Shown here: piece after piece, positions 44,458 to 54,208 of the stretch | Position numbering within the stretch: position 1 is the stretch's first letter | Layout: each line of letters opens with the position of its first letter | NCBI RefSeq assembly: GCF_036687315.1 | Contig: NZ_CP144683.1 | Location: forward strand, 930,001 to 994,000 | Length of the DNA stretch: 64,000 nucleotides | Reading direction: 5' to 3' | Origin: Sphingopyxis sp. TUF1 | Lineage (GTDB): Bacteria; Pseudomonadota; Alphaproteobacteria; Sphingomonadales; Sphingomonadaceae | The notes under the pieces: model-generated | Seen by the model: only the letters and a program-made list of their open reading frames with translations | Databases searched by the model: none | What the model was told of the DNA's origin: nothing | Translations under genes and position numbers: made by a program

Positions 44458-44691
44458 CTATTTGAGCTTGTCGCGGTTGGCGTAAAGCAACGCCGCGATC
44501 ACCGCCGCCGAGCCGATGCCGATCCCTGCCGCGGCGGCCGTCTTCCAGCCGCGCTTTGCCTTGGCCGCTTCCGCATCAGCGGCCTCGGCGGCTTCGGCCG
44601 CCTCGCGCTGTTGCCGCAACTCGCGCGCGGCGCGCAGCACTTCATTTTCCTGGGCTTCGTCGTCGGCGGGCGGCGGGCTTTGGTCGGTCAT
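44458..44691 (-). CDS. small single-pass membrane protein
   Basis: 77 residues. An acidic, then Glu/Ala/Arg-rich helix (EVLRAARELRQQREAAEAAE) is followed by one membrane segment (TAAAAGIGIGSAAVIAALLY) and a charged tail. It follows ald by 21 bp on the same strand. Function unknown. Confidence 0.65.
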   Translation of the reverse strand: MTDQSPPPADDEAQENEVLRAARELRQQREAAEAAEAADAEAAKAKRGWKTAAAAGIGIGSAAVIAALLYANRDKLK

Positions 44692-44712
44692 CGTCGTGTC
44701 TGATCCTTGTCG

Positions 44713-45828
44713 TCAGGCGAGCGCCTGTTCGACAGGCACATAATCGGTTCCGATCGCTTCGGCTACCGCTTCGAACGTTACCTTGCCATTCCATACGTTC
44801 AGACCCTGCAAAAGATGCGGATCGCGGCGCAAGGCTTCTTGCCAGCCCAGGTCGGCGATGCGCAGCGCGTGCGGCAAAGTGACGTTGTTGAGCGCGTAGG
44901 TGCTGGTGCGCGCGACCGCACCCGGCATGTTCGCGACGGCATAATGGACAATGCCGTCGACGACATAGGTCGGATCGGCGTGCGTCGTCGCATGGCTGGT
45001 TTCGAAACAGCCCCCTTGGTCGATCGCAACATCGACGAGCACCGAGCCGGGACGCATCGTGCCGAGCATTTCGCGGCTGACCAGCTTGGGAGCCTCGGCG
45101 CCGGGAATCAGCACCGCGCCGATCACCAGATCGGCCTCGGCAACGCATTCGGCCAGATTCGCGCGGTTCGAGAAACGCGTCTTGGCGCGTGCCTCGAAAA
45201 AAGTGCCGACGCGTTCGAGCACTTCGGGGTCGCGGTCGAGGATGGTGACGTCGGCACCGAGCCCCGCCGCCATCTGCGCTGCGTTGAAGCCGACGACCCC
45301 GCCGCCGATCACGCAGATCTTGCCCGGCGCGACGCCGGGAACGCCGCCGAGCAGCACGCCGCGGCCGCCATGCGCCTTTTCGAGCGCAGTCGCGCCGGCC
45401 TGGATCGACATGCGGCCGGCAACCTGGCTCATCGGTTTGAGCAAAGGCAGGCCACCGTGCGGGCTGGTGACGGTTTCATAGGCGATGCACACCGCCCCAG
45501 ATTTCATCAGGTCGCGCGTCTGGTCGGGGTCGGGCGCAAGGTGAAGATAAGTATAGAGGATCTGCCCTTCGCGCAGCATCGCGCGCTCGACGGGCTGCGG
45601 TTCCTTGACCTTCACGACCATGTCGCACCGGGCAAAAATCTCTTCTGCGGTCGGGACGATCTCGGCGCCCGCCTGTTCGTAGAAGCTGTCATGCGCCCCG
45701 ATGCCCTCGCCCGCGCCGGTCTGCACCAGCACGCGGTGGCCGTGGACGACCAGCTCGCGCGCGCTTTCGGGGGTCAGCCCGACGCGATATTCGTGATTCT
45801 TGATTTCCTTGGGGGTGCCGATGATCAT
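44713..45828 (-). CDS. ald: alanine dehydrogenase
   Basis: Converts alanine to pyruvate with NAD+; 371 residues, the usual length. [20 protein letters not shown] is the standard start. VKVKEPQ with the substrate Lys, AYETV, and the NAD motif [20 protein letters not shown] are clear. Divergent from an Lrp-type regulator that is the likely alanine sensor. Confidence 0.97.
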   Translation of the reverse strand: MIIGTPKEIKNHEYRVGLTPESARELVVHGHRVLVQTGAGEGIGAHDSFYEQAGAEIVPTAEEIFARCDMVVKVKEPQPVERAMLREGQILYTYLHLAPDPDQTRDLMKSGAVCIAYETVTSPHGGLPLLKPMSQVAGRMSIQAGATALEKAHGGRGVLLGGVPGVAPGKICVIGGGVVGFNAAQMAAGLGADVTILDRDPEVLERVGTFFEARAKTRFSNRANLAECVAEADLVIGAVLIPGAEAPKLVSREMLGTMRPGSVLVDVAIDQGGCFETSHATTHADPTYVVDGIVHYAVANMPGAVARTSTYALNNVTLPHALRIADLGWQEALRRDPHLLQGLNVWNGKVTFEAVAEAIGTDYVPVEQALA

Positions 45829-45916
45829 GGTCGCTCTCCAGATATGCTTGCCCGCAGCATAGCCGATGGCCGCGCGAAGCCTTCGGACAAGAATAACAGA
45901 ATAGCCCCGCGAGGTG

Positions 45917-45954
45917 CTTGCATATGATCTCTCAATTTGCCACGAATGTGCAAG
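45917..45954. promoter_or_regulatory. candidate Lrp-type site between ald and its regulator
   Basis: Inverted arms CTTGCA (45917-45922) and TGCAAG (45949-45954) are 32 bp apart centre to centre, about three helical turns. They lie in the 157-bp divergent region. Lrp-type proteins often bind such spaced sites. Confidence 0.4.
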
Positions 45955-45985
45955 ATTTTGGCGTCATTAGGGGATTTTACGCACA

Positions 45986-46453
45986 ATGATCGATCGGATC
46001 GATCGAAAGCTGCTCCATCTGCTGCAGCGCGAGGGGCCAAAACCGGCGGCTGAACTGGGTGAGATTGTCGGGCTTTCGCCTTCAGCCTGCCATCGCCGCA
46101 TCCGTGCTCTCGAGGCGGCCGGGATCATCACCGGCTATGCTGCACGCCTGTCGCCCGAACGCATCGGGCTGGGCCTCGACGTCTTCGTTGACATCAGCCT
46201 GACGTCGCAGAGCGAGGAGGCGCTGACCGCGTTCGAAAGCGCGGTCAAAAGTTTCGACGAGATATTGGAGTGCCAGCTGTTGTCGGGCGCCTCCGATTAC
46301 CGGCTGCGCGTCGCGGCGCGCAGCGTTGCCGATTTCGATCGGCTGCACCGCCATTGCCTGTCGCGCCTGCCGGGCGTCGCGGCAATGCACAGCGCTTTTG
46401 CGTTGCGGACGATCAAGGCGTTTGAAGGCTATCCGGTGCCTGTGCCGGGTTAA
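45986..46453 (+). CDS. Lrp/AsnC family regulator, probable alanine dehydrogenase regulator
   Basis: 155 residues. A helix-turn-helix ([20 protein letters not shown] at about 25-44) is followed by a RAM effector domain ([18 protein letters not shown]). Divergent from ald, as in AldR/BkdR arrangements, so it probably responds to alanine or a related amino acid. Confidence 0.93.
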   Translation: MIDRIDRKLLHLLQREGPKPAAELGEIVGLSPSACHRRIRALEAAGIITGYAARLSPERIGLGLDVFVDISLTSQSEEALTAFESAVKSFDEILECQLLSGASDYRLRVAARSVADFDRLHRHCLSRLPGVAAMHSAFALRTIKAFEGYPVPVPG

Positions 46454-46553
46454 CCCTCAATTTACCGTTCTTGCCGCATATTCCGTTCACCAGTTTCATG
46501 GGACGCAAGCGGGCGGCAGACTCGCGCGGCTCGGGTCGACCAGGGATGGGATC

Positions 46554-47906
46554 ATGGTGAAGGATAATCCGATTCATAAACAACAGATCGATCCGATTTT
46601 GATGTCGGACCGTTTTCCCTATTATGATCTCGACGGACGGCTGGCCGCAAACGCAGCGGAGATTCATGCGATCGTCGGAGGCCGCGAAGATGCCGTCGCG
46701 CGCGCCTATTGGGACGCCTTCAATGCGCTGCCCAATATGGAGCGCCGGATCGAAGGCGAACTTCACGAAAGCTATGTCCGCGGCAGCGCGCGTCACATCT
46801 GGGTCAAATATGCCGACGCGGCAGGCCAGGAGGCCGCGACGATCGCGTGTCAGAATACACACATGGCGCGTCGCGTAAAAATGCCGCTTGCGTCGGTGAT
46901 GTCGTGCATCGCCGAAAGCGAGCGGCTGACGGTCGAATATATCGTCGAAGCCTGTATCGGTGACGCCGAGCGACTGACACGCCTTATCAGTGCGACCAAT
47001 CGCCTCGCGCTGCTCGAATTCGACATCATGCAGCGCTATGCGACCAAGCTCGACCGGGCGTTGGTTTCCAGCGAACGGCAGACCCTCGCGGGTGATTTCG
47101 ACCGCTCGATCGCATCGCTGGTCCAGGACACCGAAGGTGTGCGCGAGCAGCTCGCCAAACAGGCGGCGTCGGCCGACCAGGCGGCCAAAGGCATGATCGC
47201 CAAAACAAGCGAAGTCGCCGCGGCGTCCGAGCAATCGGCAATGGCGATGCGCGAAGCCGCCTCCACCGCCGCAGGACTGATCCGCGCGATCGAGGATGCG
47301 CGCAGCGAAGTCGAAGCATCGGCCAGTGTCGCAACGCGCGCGTCGGAACAGGCGGGCGAAGCGGTCGCCATGTCGGAAACATTGTCGCATCATGCCGAGT
47401 CCATCGAGTCTATCCTCGGCCTGATCCGCGAAATCGCGGGGCAGACCAACCTGCTTGCGCTCAATGCGACGATCGAAGCCGCCCGCGCGGGCGAATCTGG
47501 CCGCGGCTTTGCCGTCGTCGCGCAGGAAGTGAAGAGCCTGGCCAATGAAACTGCACGCGCGACCGACGACATCGCCGGCAAGATCGCCGCGATCCAGCAG
47601 GCGACGCGCGGGTCGGTGAACGCAAACCAGTCGATCCAGCAGACAATTGTCGAAGTGCAGCAGTCGGCGCAGCGCATCCGCGACGCGATGGATGCGCAGG
47701 CGCAGACGGTTACGTCAATCACCGCGGCGGTCGACGAAACCGCGCTGGCGGCTGACAGCATGTCGTCGACGATCGCGAGCATTCGCAACGATTCGGGCAT
47801 GGTCGCGAGTGAAATCAGCGTGCTGAGCCAGGAATTCGCCAAGATGGGCGGCCGGTTGCAGCAGCTCGAACAGGCCGCGAGCGAGTTCAGCCGCCGGGTG
47901 GCGTGA
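46554..47906 (+). CDS. soluble chemoreceptor with protoglobin-like sensor domain
   Basis: 450 residues from the ATG at 46554. There is no membrane segment. Residues about 25-165 resemble the globin-coupled sensor domain: [19 protein letters not shown] aligns with the B/C region of HemAT, and [15 protein letters not shown] offers His103 as the haem ligand. The rest is a methyl-accepting signalling hairpin with [20 protein letters not shown] and [19 protein letters not shown]. It is probably a cytoplasmic O2 or gas sensor. No che genes are nearby. Haem binding is inferred from alignment by eye. Confidence 0.82.
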   Translation: MVKDNPIHKQQIDPILMSDRFPYYDLDGRLAANAAEIHAIVGGREDAVARAYWDAFNALPNMERRIEGELHESYVRGSARHIWVKYADAAGQEAATIACQNTHMARRVKMPLASVMSCIAESERLTVEYIVEACIGDAERLTRLISATNRLALLEFDIMQRYATKLDRALVSSERQTLAGDFDRSIASLVQDTEGVREQLAKQAASADQAAKGMIAKTSEVAAASEQSAMAMREAASTAAGLIRAIEDARSEVEASASVATRASEQAGEAVAMSETLSHHAESIESILGLIREIAGQTNLLALNATIEAARAGESGRGFAVVAQEVKSLANETARATDDIAGKIAAIQQATRGSVNANQSIQQTIVEVQQSAQRIRDAMDAQAQTVTSITAAVDETALAADSMSSTIASIRNDSGMVASEISVLSQEFAKMGGRLQQLEQAASEFSRRVA

Positions 47907-47928
47907 CGGGGCGATGCGTTCATTCATT

Positions 47929-48017
47929 CCGTTCGTGCTGAGCTTGTCGAAGCACCGTCCTTCTTCGTGCGATTCTTGAAGAAAAGGACAGCCCTTCGAC
48001 AAGCTCAGGGCGAACGG
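47929..48017. repeat. extragenic palindrome, family 3, copy 1
   Basis: CCGTTCGTGCTGAGCTTGTC is mirrored by GACAAGCTCAGGGCGAACGG. A second copy is at 49751. Lies between the chemoreceptor and SDR genes. Confidence 0.85.
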
Positions 48018-48070
48018 ATATTTTGTGCGCGGACTTTGCGCCGAGCGCGCAGCGCCGCTAAAGCCGCATC

Positions 48071-48763
48071 ATGACCACCCACATCCTGATAACCGGCGCG
48101 AGCCGCGGCATCGGCGCAGCCATCGCCGAAGCGCTGACCACGGACACAACGAAAGTCGTCGCACTGTCGAGCGCCGACGGTGACCTCGCCGACTCCGCGA
48201 CCCCAGACCGGTTGTGGCAGGCAAGCCTTGACCGGCTGGATGGGCACATCGACATCCTGGTCAACAACGCCGGGGTGTTCGAGGCGAACCCGATTGACGC
48301 GGCCGATGCCGATTGGCTCGCGAACTGGAACCGCACGATGCAGGTCAACCTGACCGCGAGCGCGCAGCTTTGCCGCCGCGCGGTGCTACACTGGCGGGAG
48401 CGCCAATCGGGCGGGCGCATCGTCAATATCGCGAGCCGCGCCGCCTATCGCGGCGACAGCCCGGCGCACTGGCATTATGCGGCGTCGAAAGCGGGGATGG
48501 TCGCGATGACCAAGACGATCGCGCGCGCTTATGCCAAGGACGGCATCCTGGCCTTTGCGATCTGCCCCGGCTTCACGATGACGGGCATGGCCGACGACTA
48601 TATGGAGAGCCGCGGCGGCGACAAATTGCTCGCCGACATCCCGCTGGGCCGCGTCGCGATGCCGGGCGAGGTCGGCGAAATGGCCCGTTGGTGCGCGATG
48701 CAGGCGCCCGCGTCGATGACCGGCGCGGTGCTCGACGTCAATGGCGCCAGCTATGTCCGCTGA
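48071..48763 (+). CDS. short-chain dehydrogenase/reductase
   Basis: 230-residue NAD(P)-dependent oxidoreductase. The cofactor motif TGASRGIG is near residue 8, NNAG in the middle, and the catalytic YAASK near residue 140. Substrate unknown. prmA starts on the base after its stop codon, so they are co-translated. Confidence 0.9.
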   Translation: MTTHILITGASRGIGAAIAEALTTDTTKVVALSSADGDLADSATPDRLWQASLDRLDGHIDILVNNAGVFEANPIDAADADWLANWNRTMQVNLTASAQLCRRAVLHWRERQSGGRIVNIASRAAYRGDSPAHWHYAASKAGMVAMTKTIARAYAKDGILAFAICPGFTMTGMADDYMESRGGDKLLADIPLGRVAMPGEVGEMARWCAMQAPASMTGAVLDVNGASYVR

Positions 48764-49735
48764 ATGAGCTGGATCGTCTCCCTCCCCTGCACGCGCGCCG
48801 AGGCCGAAGCGCTGTCGGGCGAGATTCCCGCGCTCGATGCAATGCTCGAGGCACCCGTGGTGGTGACGCGCGAGATCGACGAGGATGCGGGGCACTGGCA
48901 GCTCGACGCCTATCTGGATGACAAGCCCACCGCGGCATTGCTGACGCTGCTCCAGTCGCTGGTCCCGAGCGCCAGCGGTCAAAAACCCGTCGTCGCGGAA
49001 TTACCCGAAGAGGATTGGGTCACGCTCTCGCAGCAGGGGCTGGAGCCGGTACGGGCGGGGCGGTTCTTCGTCCACACGAGCAGTCATGCGGGCTATATTC
49101 CCGCGGGGACCACGCCCTTCGTAATCGACGCGAGCCAGGCGTTCGGCACCGGCGGGCACGACACCACCGCCGGCTGCCTGTCGATGCTCGACCGGCTCGC
49201 GCGCCGCGGGGCCGCCGCGCGCAACATCGCCGACATCGGCACGGGCACCGGGCTGCTCGCCTTTGCGGCGATGGCGTTATGGCCGCACGCGCGGGTGATT
49301 GCTTCGGACATCGACCCTGCAAGCATCTCCGTCACCCGCGACAATGCCGCGATCAACGGCGTGCCGCTGGGGCAGGGCGGCGGGCGGCTCGCGCTCGCGG
49401 TCGCGCCGGGGACCGACCATCCGGCGATCCGTCACCGCGCGCCTTATGACCTGATCATCGCGAACATCCTCGCCGGGCCGCTCATCACCCTTGCCCCCGA
49501 CATCGCCGCGGCGACCGCGCCCGGCGGCCATGCGATCCTCGCCGGCCTGATCGCGCGGCAGATGGAACCAGTGCTCGCCGCCTATCGCGCGCAGGGGTTC
49601 CGGCTGACGGCGCGCGACGGCAGCGCGGAGTGGCCGTGCTTGCTGCTCGTCAAACGGCGCCGCTATGGCTGGCGGCGCAAGGAACGCGCGTGGCATCGCG
49701 CAAACCCGGCGGATGCGAGTTTCGGAAGCTGGTAG
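48764..49735 (+). CDS. prmA: ribosomal protein L11 methyltransferase
   Basis: 323 residues. An N-terminal recognition domain is followed by the SAM-binding core (IADIGTGTGLLAFAAM, ASDIDP, DLIIANILAGPL). FGTGGHDTT just before the core is typical of PrmA. A basic C-terminal tail is present. Confidence 0.95.
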   Translation: MSWIVSLPCTRAEAEALSGEIPALDAMLEAPVVVTREIDEDAGHWQLDAYLDDKPTAALLTLLQSLVPSASGQKPVVAELPEEDWVTLSQQGLEPVRAGRFFVHTSSHAGYIPAGTTPFVIDASQAFGTGGHDTTAGCLSMLDRLARRGAAARNIADIGTGTGLLAFAAMALWPHARVIASDIDPASISVTRDNAAINGVPLGQGGGRLALAVAPGTDHPAIRHRAPYDLIIANILAGPLITLAPDIAAATAPGGHAILAGLIARQMEPVLAAYRAQGFRLTARDGSAEWPCLLLVKRRRYGWRRKERAWHRANPADASFGSW

Positions 49736-49750
49736 GCAGGTGTCCCTCCT

Positions 49751-49836
49751 CCGTTCGCCCTGAGCTTGTCGAAGGGCCGTTCTTCCTTTTGACGCCGAAG
49801 AAAAGGACGGTCCTTCGACAAGCTCAGGACGAACGG
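49751..49836. repeat. extragenic palindrome, family 3, copy 2
   Basis: CCGTTCGCCCTGAGCTTGTC at the left and GACAAGCTCAGGACGAACGG at the right. Between the convergent prmA and phhA genes. Confidence 0.85.
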
Positions 49837-49851
49837 GAATGAAGGAAGCGC

Positions 49852-50721
49852 CTAGACTTTGCCCAGCGCATATTCCTGCGTTCCGCGCGTAATCACTTCG
49901 TCGCCCGGCAATATGTCGGCGATCGGGATCGGCGGCAGCGCGGCGTTCGCGGCGTACAGCGGCGCGAAGTCGGTGTTGACCGTCACGTCGAGCAGCTGAT
50001 CGAGGCTGTCGATCACAAAGTAATTCTGCTGGAAATCGTCGATCCGGTAATCGGTGCGCATCACGCGCGCGAGGTCGAAGCCGATACGGTTCGGACTGTC
50101 GCTGTCGAGCGCAAAGACGCTTTCGGCGTAACTCGACACAATACCCGCGCCATAGATGCGCAGGTTGTCCGCTTCACGGATCAGGCCGAATTCGACTGTA
50201 TACCAGTAAAGCCGTGCGAGCTGTTTCAGCGCGTCGAACTTCAGGCTGCGCAGGCCCCCTTCGCCATAGGCGACCATATAATCGGCGAACACCGGGTCGG
50301 CGAGCATCGGGACATGGCCGAACACGTCATGAAAAACGTCGGGTTCCTGCAGATAGTCGAGCTGGTCCGGCGTGCGGATGAAATTGCCCGCGGGAAAGCG
50401 GCGGTTCGCAAGATGATCAAAAAACACGTCGTCGGGCACCAGCCCCGGCACCGCCACGACCTGCCACCCCGTCGCCGCCATCAGCCGCGCGTTGAGTTCG
50501 CGGTAATCGGGGATCCCCGGCTTTTCGAGCTTGAGCACGTCGATGCCGCGCAAAAAAGCGTCGGCCGCGCGGCCGGGCAGCATGTCCGACTGGCGCGCGA
50601 ACAGCCGGTCCCACATCGCATGTTCGTCGGCGGTGAAGGCGTCCCAATTTTGCGGAATGGTCCAGTCAGCCGCGGCACCCGGCGGCGGCGTCTGGTGGAC
50701 GTGGGTAAACTGGCTTTCCAT
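49852..50721 (-). CDS. phhA: phenylalanine 4-monooxygenase
   Basis: Pterin- and iron-dependent conversion of phenylalanine to tyrosine; 289 residues. The iron ligands are the two His of PDVFHDVFGHVP and the Glu in YWYTVEFGL. It follows modC by 39 bp on the same strand, but a 14-bp palindrome in that gap suggests its own control. No pterin dehydratase gene is nearby. Confidence 0.96.
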   Translation of the reverse strand: MESQFTHVHQTPPPGAAADWTIPQNWDAFTADEHAMWDRLFARQSDMLPGRAADAFLRGIDVLKLEKPGIPDYRELNARLMAATGWQVVAVPGLVPDDVFFDHLANRRFPAGNFIRTPDQLDYLQEPDVFHDVFGHVPMLADPVFADYMVAYGEGGLRSLKFDALKQLARLYWYTVEFGLIREADNLRIYGAGIVSSYAESVFALDSDSPNRIGFDLARVMRTDYRIDDFQQNYFVIDSLDQLLDVTVNTDFAPLYAANAALPPIPIADILPGDEVITRGTQEYALGKV

Positions 50722-50745
50722 GGGCGGGCTTCTATCACAAATATG

Positions 50746-50759
50746 GTTTCAAGTGAAAC
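50746..50759. promoter_or_regulatory. palindrome between modC and phhA
   Basis: GTTTCA-AG-TGAAAC is a perfect inverted repeat in the 39-bp gap just upstream of phhA. It is a plausible operator for a MarR- or other dimeric regulator. Confidence 0.45.
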
Positions 50760-50760
50760 T

Positions 50761-51381
50761 TTATTCGCCGATCGCAACCACCGACGTCGCGAGCCGATCG
50801 ACCTCGGCGCGGTCGTGGCTGACGTAAAGAATGGGGAGTTTGAGGTCGTCGCGAATCCGCTCGATCACCGCCATGATGTCGCCGCGCCGCGCCGCGTCGA
50901 GCGACGCGAGCGGTTCGTCCATCAGCAGGATGTCGGGACCGGCGAGCAGCGCGCGGCCGATCGCGACCCGCTGCGCCTCGCCCCCCGAAAGGCTTTGCGG
51001 CCAGCGGTCGAGCAGATGCGCAATCCCCAGGAACCGAACCGCCTCGTCCATTGTCATCCAGCGGTGCGCGGGCGGCGCAAGATCGTGGCCGTAAACAAGG
51101 TTCGCGCGCACGCGCCTGTGTGGAAACAGCCGCCCGTCCTGAAAGACATAGCCGATGCGGCGCGCCTCGGGCGGCAGGTCGGTGTCCGCGTCGAACAAGG
51201 TGCGATCGCCGATGCGAATATGGCCGCGGTCGGGGCGCAGCAGCCCGGCAACCATGTCCAATATGCTCGTCTTCCCCGCGCCCGACGGGCCGAACAGCGC
51301 GGTCAGCCCGGGTCCGGCGGCGAAGCGCGCGGCGATGACGCAGTCGCCGCGCCGCTTTTCGACGTCGATCTCAATCGTCAT
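50761..51381 (-). CDS. modC: molybdate-type ABC transporter ATP-binding protein, short form
   Basis: 206 residues from the ATG at 51381 (a second ATG at 51399 adds six). Walker A is GPSGAGKTS, the signature LSGGEAQRVAIGRAL and Walker B ILLMDEPLASLD. Ordinary ModC is about 350 residues with a C-terminal molybdate-binding TOBE/MOP domain; this protein ends right after the nucleotide-binding domain. Its start overlaps modB. Confidence 0.9.
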   Translation of the reverse strand: MTIEIDVEKRRGDCVIAARFAAGPGLTALFGPSGAGKTSILDMVAGLLRPDRGHIRIGDRTLFDADTDLPPEARRIGYVFQDGRLFPHRRVRANLVYGHDLAPPAHRWMTMDEAVRFLGIAHLLDRWPQSLSGGEAQRVAIGRALLAGPDILLMDEPLASLDAARRGDIMAVIERIRDDLKLPILYVSHDRAEVDRLATSVVAIGE

Positions 51382-52069
51382 GCGCGCGCCGTCCGACATG
51401 GCTTCGCCGCACCAGCCATTCGGAAGCGAGCAGCGCGCCGAGCGACAGCAGGACCGAGAGCAAGGCAAGCCGCGTGACCATCGCTTCGCCGCCGGGCACC
51501 TGCAACGCCGAATAGATGGCGAGCGGCAGCGTGCGCGTTTCGCCCGGAATGTTCGAGACGAAGGTAATCGTCGCGCCAAACTCGCCGATCGAGCGCGCGA
51601 AGCCGAGCACCAACGCGGCGAGGATGCCGGGCAGCGCGAGCGGCAGGCTGATCGTGCGAAAGGCATGCCAGCGTCCGGCGCCGAGCGTACGCGCCGCACC
51701 CTCCAGCCGCCGGTCGACCCCCTCGATCGACAGCCGCATTGCGCGCACCATCAGCGGCAGCGCCATGATCGCCGCAGCGAGCGCGGCGCCGGTCCAGCGG
51801 AACATCAGGGTCACCCCGAACCAGCGTTCGAGCCAGCCGCCGATCGGCCCCAGCGGACCAAAGGCGATGAGCAGCAGCCAGCCGCTGACGACCGGCGGCA
51901 ACACCAGCGGCAGATGGACGAACGCGTCGACGAGCATCCGGCCGGGAAAACGATACCGCGCGAGCGCCCACGCGATGAAGAAAGCGAGCGGCAGCGTCGC
52001 GAGCACCGCCAGCGCGCCGACCTTGAGCGACAACGCGACGATCCCCCATTCTTCCGCCGACAGCATCAC
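51371..52069 (-). CDS. modB: molybdate ABC transporter permease
   Basis: 232-residue inner-membrane permease with about five or six segments. The cytoplasmic coupling loop is EGAARTLGAGRWHAFRTISL and the permease motif ends with LGFARSIGEFGATITF. It overlaps modA by 4 bases and modC by 11. Confidence 0.93.
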   Translation of the reverse strand: MMLSAEEWGIVALSLKVGALAVLATLPLAFFIAWALARYRFPGRMLVDAFVHLPLVLPPVVSGWLLLIAFGPLGPIGGWLERWFGVTLMFRWTGAALAAAIMALPLMVRAMRLSIEGVDRRLEGAARTLGAGRWHAFRTISLPLALPGILAALVLGFARSIGEFGATITFVSNIPGETRTLPLAIYSALQVPGGEAMVTRLALLSVLLSLGALLASEWLVRRSHVGRRAHDD

Positions 52070-52827
52070 GGCGTCGAAAAGCCGTAGCGAGCAAAGATCG
52101 CGCGGCCCTGTCGGGACAGGAGGAAGGCGCGGAAGGCCGCGGCATCCTTGTGTCGCGACACCGCCAGCACCGCGACCGGATAACGGATCGGCGGATGGCT
52201 GGCCGCGGGAAAGATGCCAAGAACGCGCACCGCCTTCGACGCGCGCGCGTCGGTCGCATAGACGATGCCGAGCGGCGCGGCGCCGCGTTCGACCAGCGCG
52301 AGTGCCGCACGGACATTTTCGGCAGGCGCAACCTTAGCCGCCACACTGCGCCAGACGCCAAGATGCGTCAGAGCGGCCTTCGCGTAGCGGCCCGCGGGCA
52401 CCGCGCCGGGGTCGGCGATAGCGAGACGGCCGGAGCCAAGTGCGCGGGCAAGCGGAAAACCGCGCGCCGGGGTGAGCCGGCCGGTGCTGCGCGCGGGGGC
52501 GATCAGCACCAGCCGATTGCCGAGCAGCGTCGCGCGCGTGCCTGCGCGCAGCCTCCCCGCTTTCGCGATGGCATCCATCCATGACGCATCGGCAGAGATG
52601 AACAGATCGGCGGGTGCGCCCGCAATGATCTGTCGCGCGAGCGCCGACGAAGCGGCAAAGGATAGCACGGGCCGGGGGTGTCCCTTCGCCGCCCAGGCGT
52701 TCGCGGCGTTAGTGAGCGATTCCTGAAGGCTCGCCGCTGCAAGCACCACCGGACCCCGCGCCTCGGCTGTCGCTGCCGTCAGCAGCAGGCCGACGAGCGC
52801 GACGATCAGATGGAGCAAGCGGAGCAT
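52066..52827 (-). CDS. modA: molybdate ABC transporter substrate-binding protein
   Basis: 253-residue periplasmic binding protein with a signal peptide (to about residue 23). VVLAAASLQESLTNAANAW, FAASSALARQIIAGAPADLF and IADPGAVPAGRYAKAAL are the ModA oxyanion-binding segments. The ATG at 52827 is 8 bp after the PepSY gene stop. Confidence 0.93.
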   Translation of the reverse strand: MLRLLHLIVALVGLLLTAATAEARGPVVLAAASLQESLTNAANAWAAKGHPRPVLSFAASSALARQIIAGAPADLFISADASWMDAIAKAGRLRAGTRATLLGNRLVLIAPARSTGRLTPARGFPLARALGSGRLAIADPGAVPAGRYAKAALTHLGVWRSVAAKVAPAENVRAALALVERGAAPLGIVYATDARASKAVRVLGIFPAASHPPIRYPVAVLAVSRHKDAAAFRAFLLSRQGRAIFARYGFSTP

Positions 52828-52835
52828 AGCGTCCA

Positions 52836-54194
52836 CTATAGGCGCGCCGGGCCTCTTGCCGCAACGCCAAGCCAGCGCGCCGCGCGCGGCAGCCGCGGCA
52901 ACACCAGCCGCTCGACGAACCAGAGCAGGATCAGTGACGCGGCCAGCAGTGGCAGCAGCGCCGCGAGCAGCAAGACGATCGCCACGACGCCCTTGAGCCG
53001 CGCCGGATCGCGCGGGCGCGGCGGTGCGCCGAGCGTGTCGTCGGGACGCCGCCGCCGCCACATCAGAAAGCCCGACACGGCCAGCGTGAACAGCGCGAGC
53101 GCAGTCGCGACGCCGATCAGCTGGTTGACGCGGCCGAACAACTGCCCCTCGTGCCAAGCGATCCCGTAACCGACCGCGCGGTCGATGACATGTTTGTCGG
53201 CAAAACCGCTGCGCGCCACTTCGGCGCCCGTGGCGGGATCATAGCTGATCTTGCGCACCTGCGGCCGGTTCTGCGTCAGCGTCGTCAGCGTCCAGGTCGC
53301 GCCATTGGGCGGGCCGAAAAGATTGGGCGCACCCGGCGGCTGGACGATCGCCGGGGCGGGCATCCGTTCACTTGCCGCGCGCGCGGCGATGCGCGCGAGC
53401 GGAACCGCAGGCGGCGCATCGGCTGCGTGATCGGCGGCCGCCATCGCGCCATGATCGTGCGCGGCGTGCGGGTCTACGCCGCCGCCTTTCCAGTCCTGTG
53501 CGCCCGCAATCCAGCCCATTTCGGCGCGCACCGTCCGAAAGCTGCTCGCCCAGACGTCGGTCCACGGCAAAGCGGTGAGGAGCAGCACGAGCGCAAAGCC
53601 CGACACCCAGAACCCCGTTACCGCATGAAGATCGCGCAGTGCGGTGCGGCCACCCCGCGACAGGCGCGGCCACACCACCCCCGCGAGCCCGCGCCCCCGT
53701 GGCCACCACAGATAGAGTCCGGTCAGGATCATCACGATCGCCCAGCTCGCCGCGAGTTCGACGAGCAACCCGCCCGCACGCCCGATAAGCAGGCTGCCGT
53801 GGATTTTCGCAAGCCACGCCGAAATCCGCGCATCGGGATTGGCGCTGCCGATCACGCGGCCCTGCGGCGAGACGGCCACATCGCGCATCGTCCCGTTCGT
53901 CAGCCCCAGATGGACCACCGCGGCGTCGCCTGCCGCTTCAGGAAGGCGGTAATAATGAAAGCGCGCGCCCGGAAAATCGGCGAGCGCGGCCGCCACCTGC
54001 GCATCGGCCTCGACTGCGCCCGCGATCGGAAGCCCGCGCCACGCGCGCTCCTGCCATCGGTCGAGATCGGGCTTGAACAGATAGGCGGCGCCGGTCACCG
54101 ACAGGATGAGGATGAAGGGGATGACGAACAACCCGGCATAGAAATGCCAGCGCCAGATCGTGCGATAGAGCGGAATGCGGGTGGTGTCGGTCAT
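52836..54194 (-). CDS. PepSY-associated membrane protein
   Basis: 452 residues from the ATG at 54194. Four large membrane segments (YAGLFVIPFILILSVTGAAY at the start, two in the middle, and LALFTLAVSGFLMW near the end) enclose PepSY domains. A His-rich loop (DPHAAHDHGAMAAADHAAD) may bind metal. Such proteins often sit next to TonB receptors and may reduce or release ferric or cupric chelates. It is 14 bp after the receptor gene. Confidence 0.9.
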   Translation of the reverse strand: MTDTTRIPLYRTIWRWHFYAGLFVIPFILILSVTGAAYLFKPDLDRWQERAWRGLPIAGAVEADAQVAAALADFPGARFHYYRLPEAAGDAAVVHLGLTNGTMRDVAVSPQGRVIGSANPDARISAWLAKIHGSLLIGRAGGLLVELAASWAIVMILTGLYLWWPRGRGLAGVVWPRLSRGGRTALRDLHAVTGFWVSGFALVLLLTALPWTDVWASSFRTVRAEMGWIAGAQDWKGGGVDPHAAHDHGAMAAADHAADAPPAVPLARIAARAASERMPAPAIVQPPGAPNLFGPPNGATWTLTTLTQNRPQVRKISYDPATGAEVARSGFADKHVIDRAVGYGIAWHEGQLFGRVNQLIGVATALALFTLAVSGFLMWRRRRPDDTLGAPPRPRDPARLKGVVAIVLLLAALLPLLAASLILLWFVERLVLPRLPRAARWLGVAARGPARL

Positions 54195-54208
54195 CCCCTT
54201 CGCCCCTG

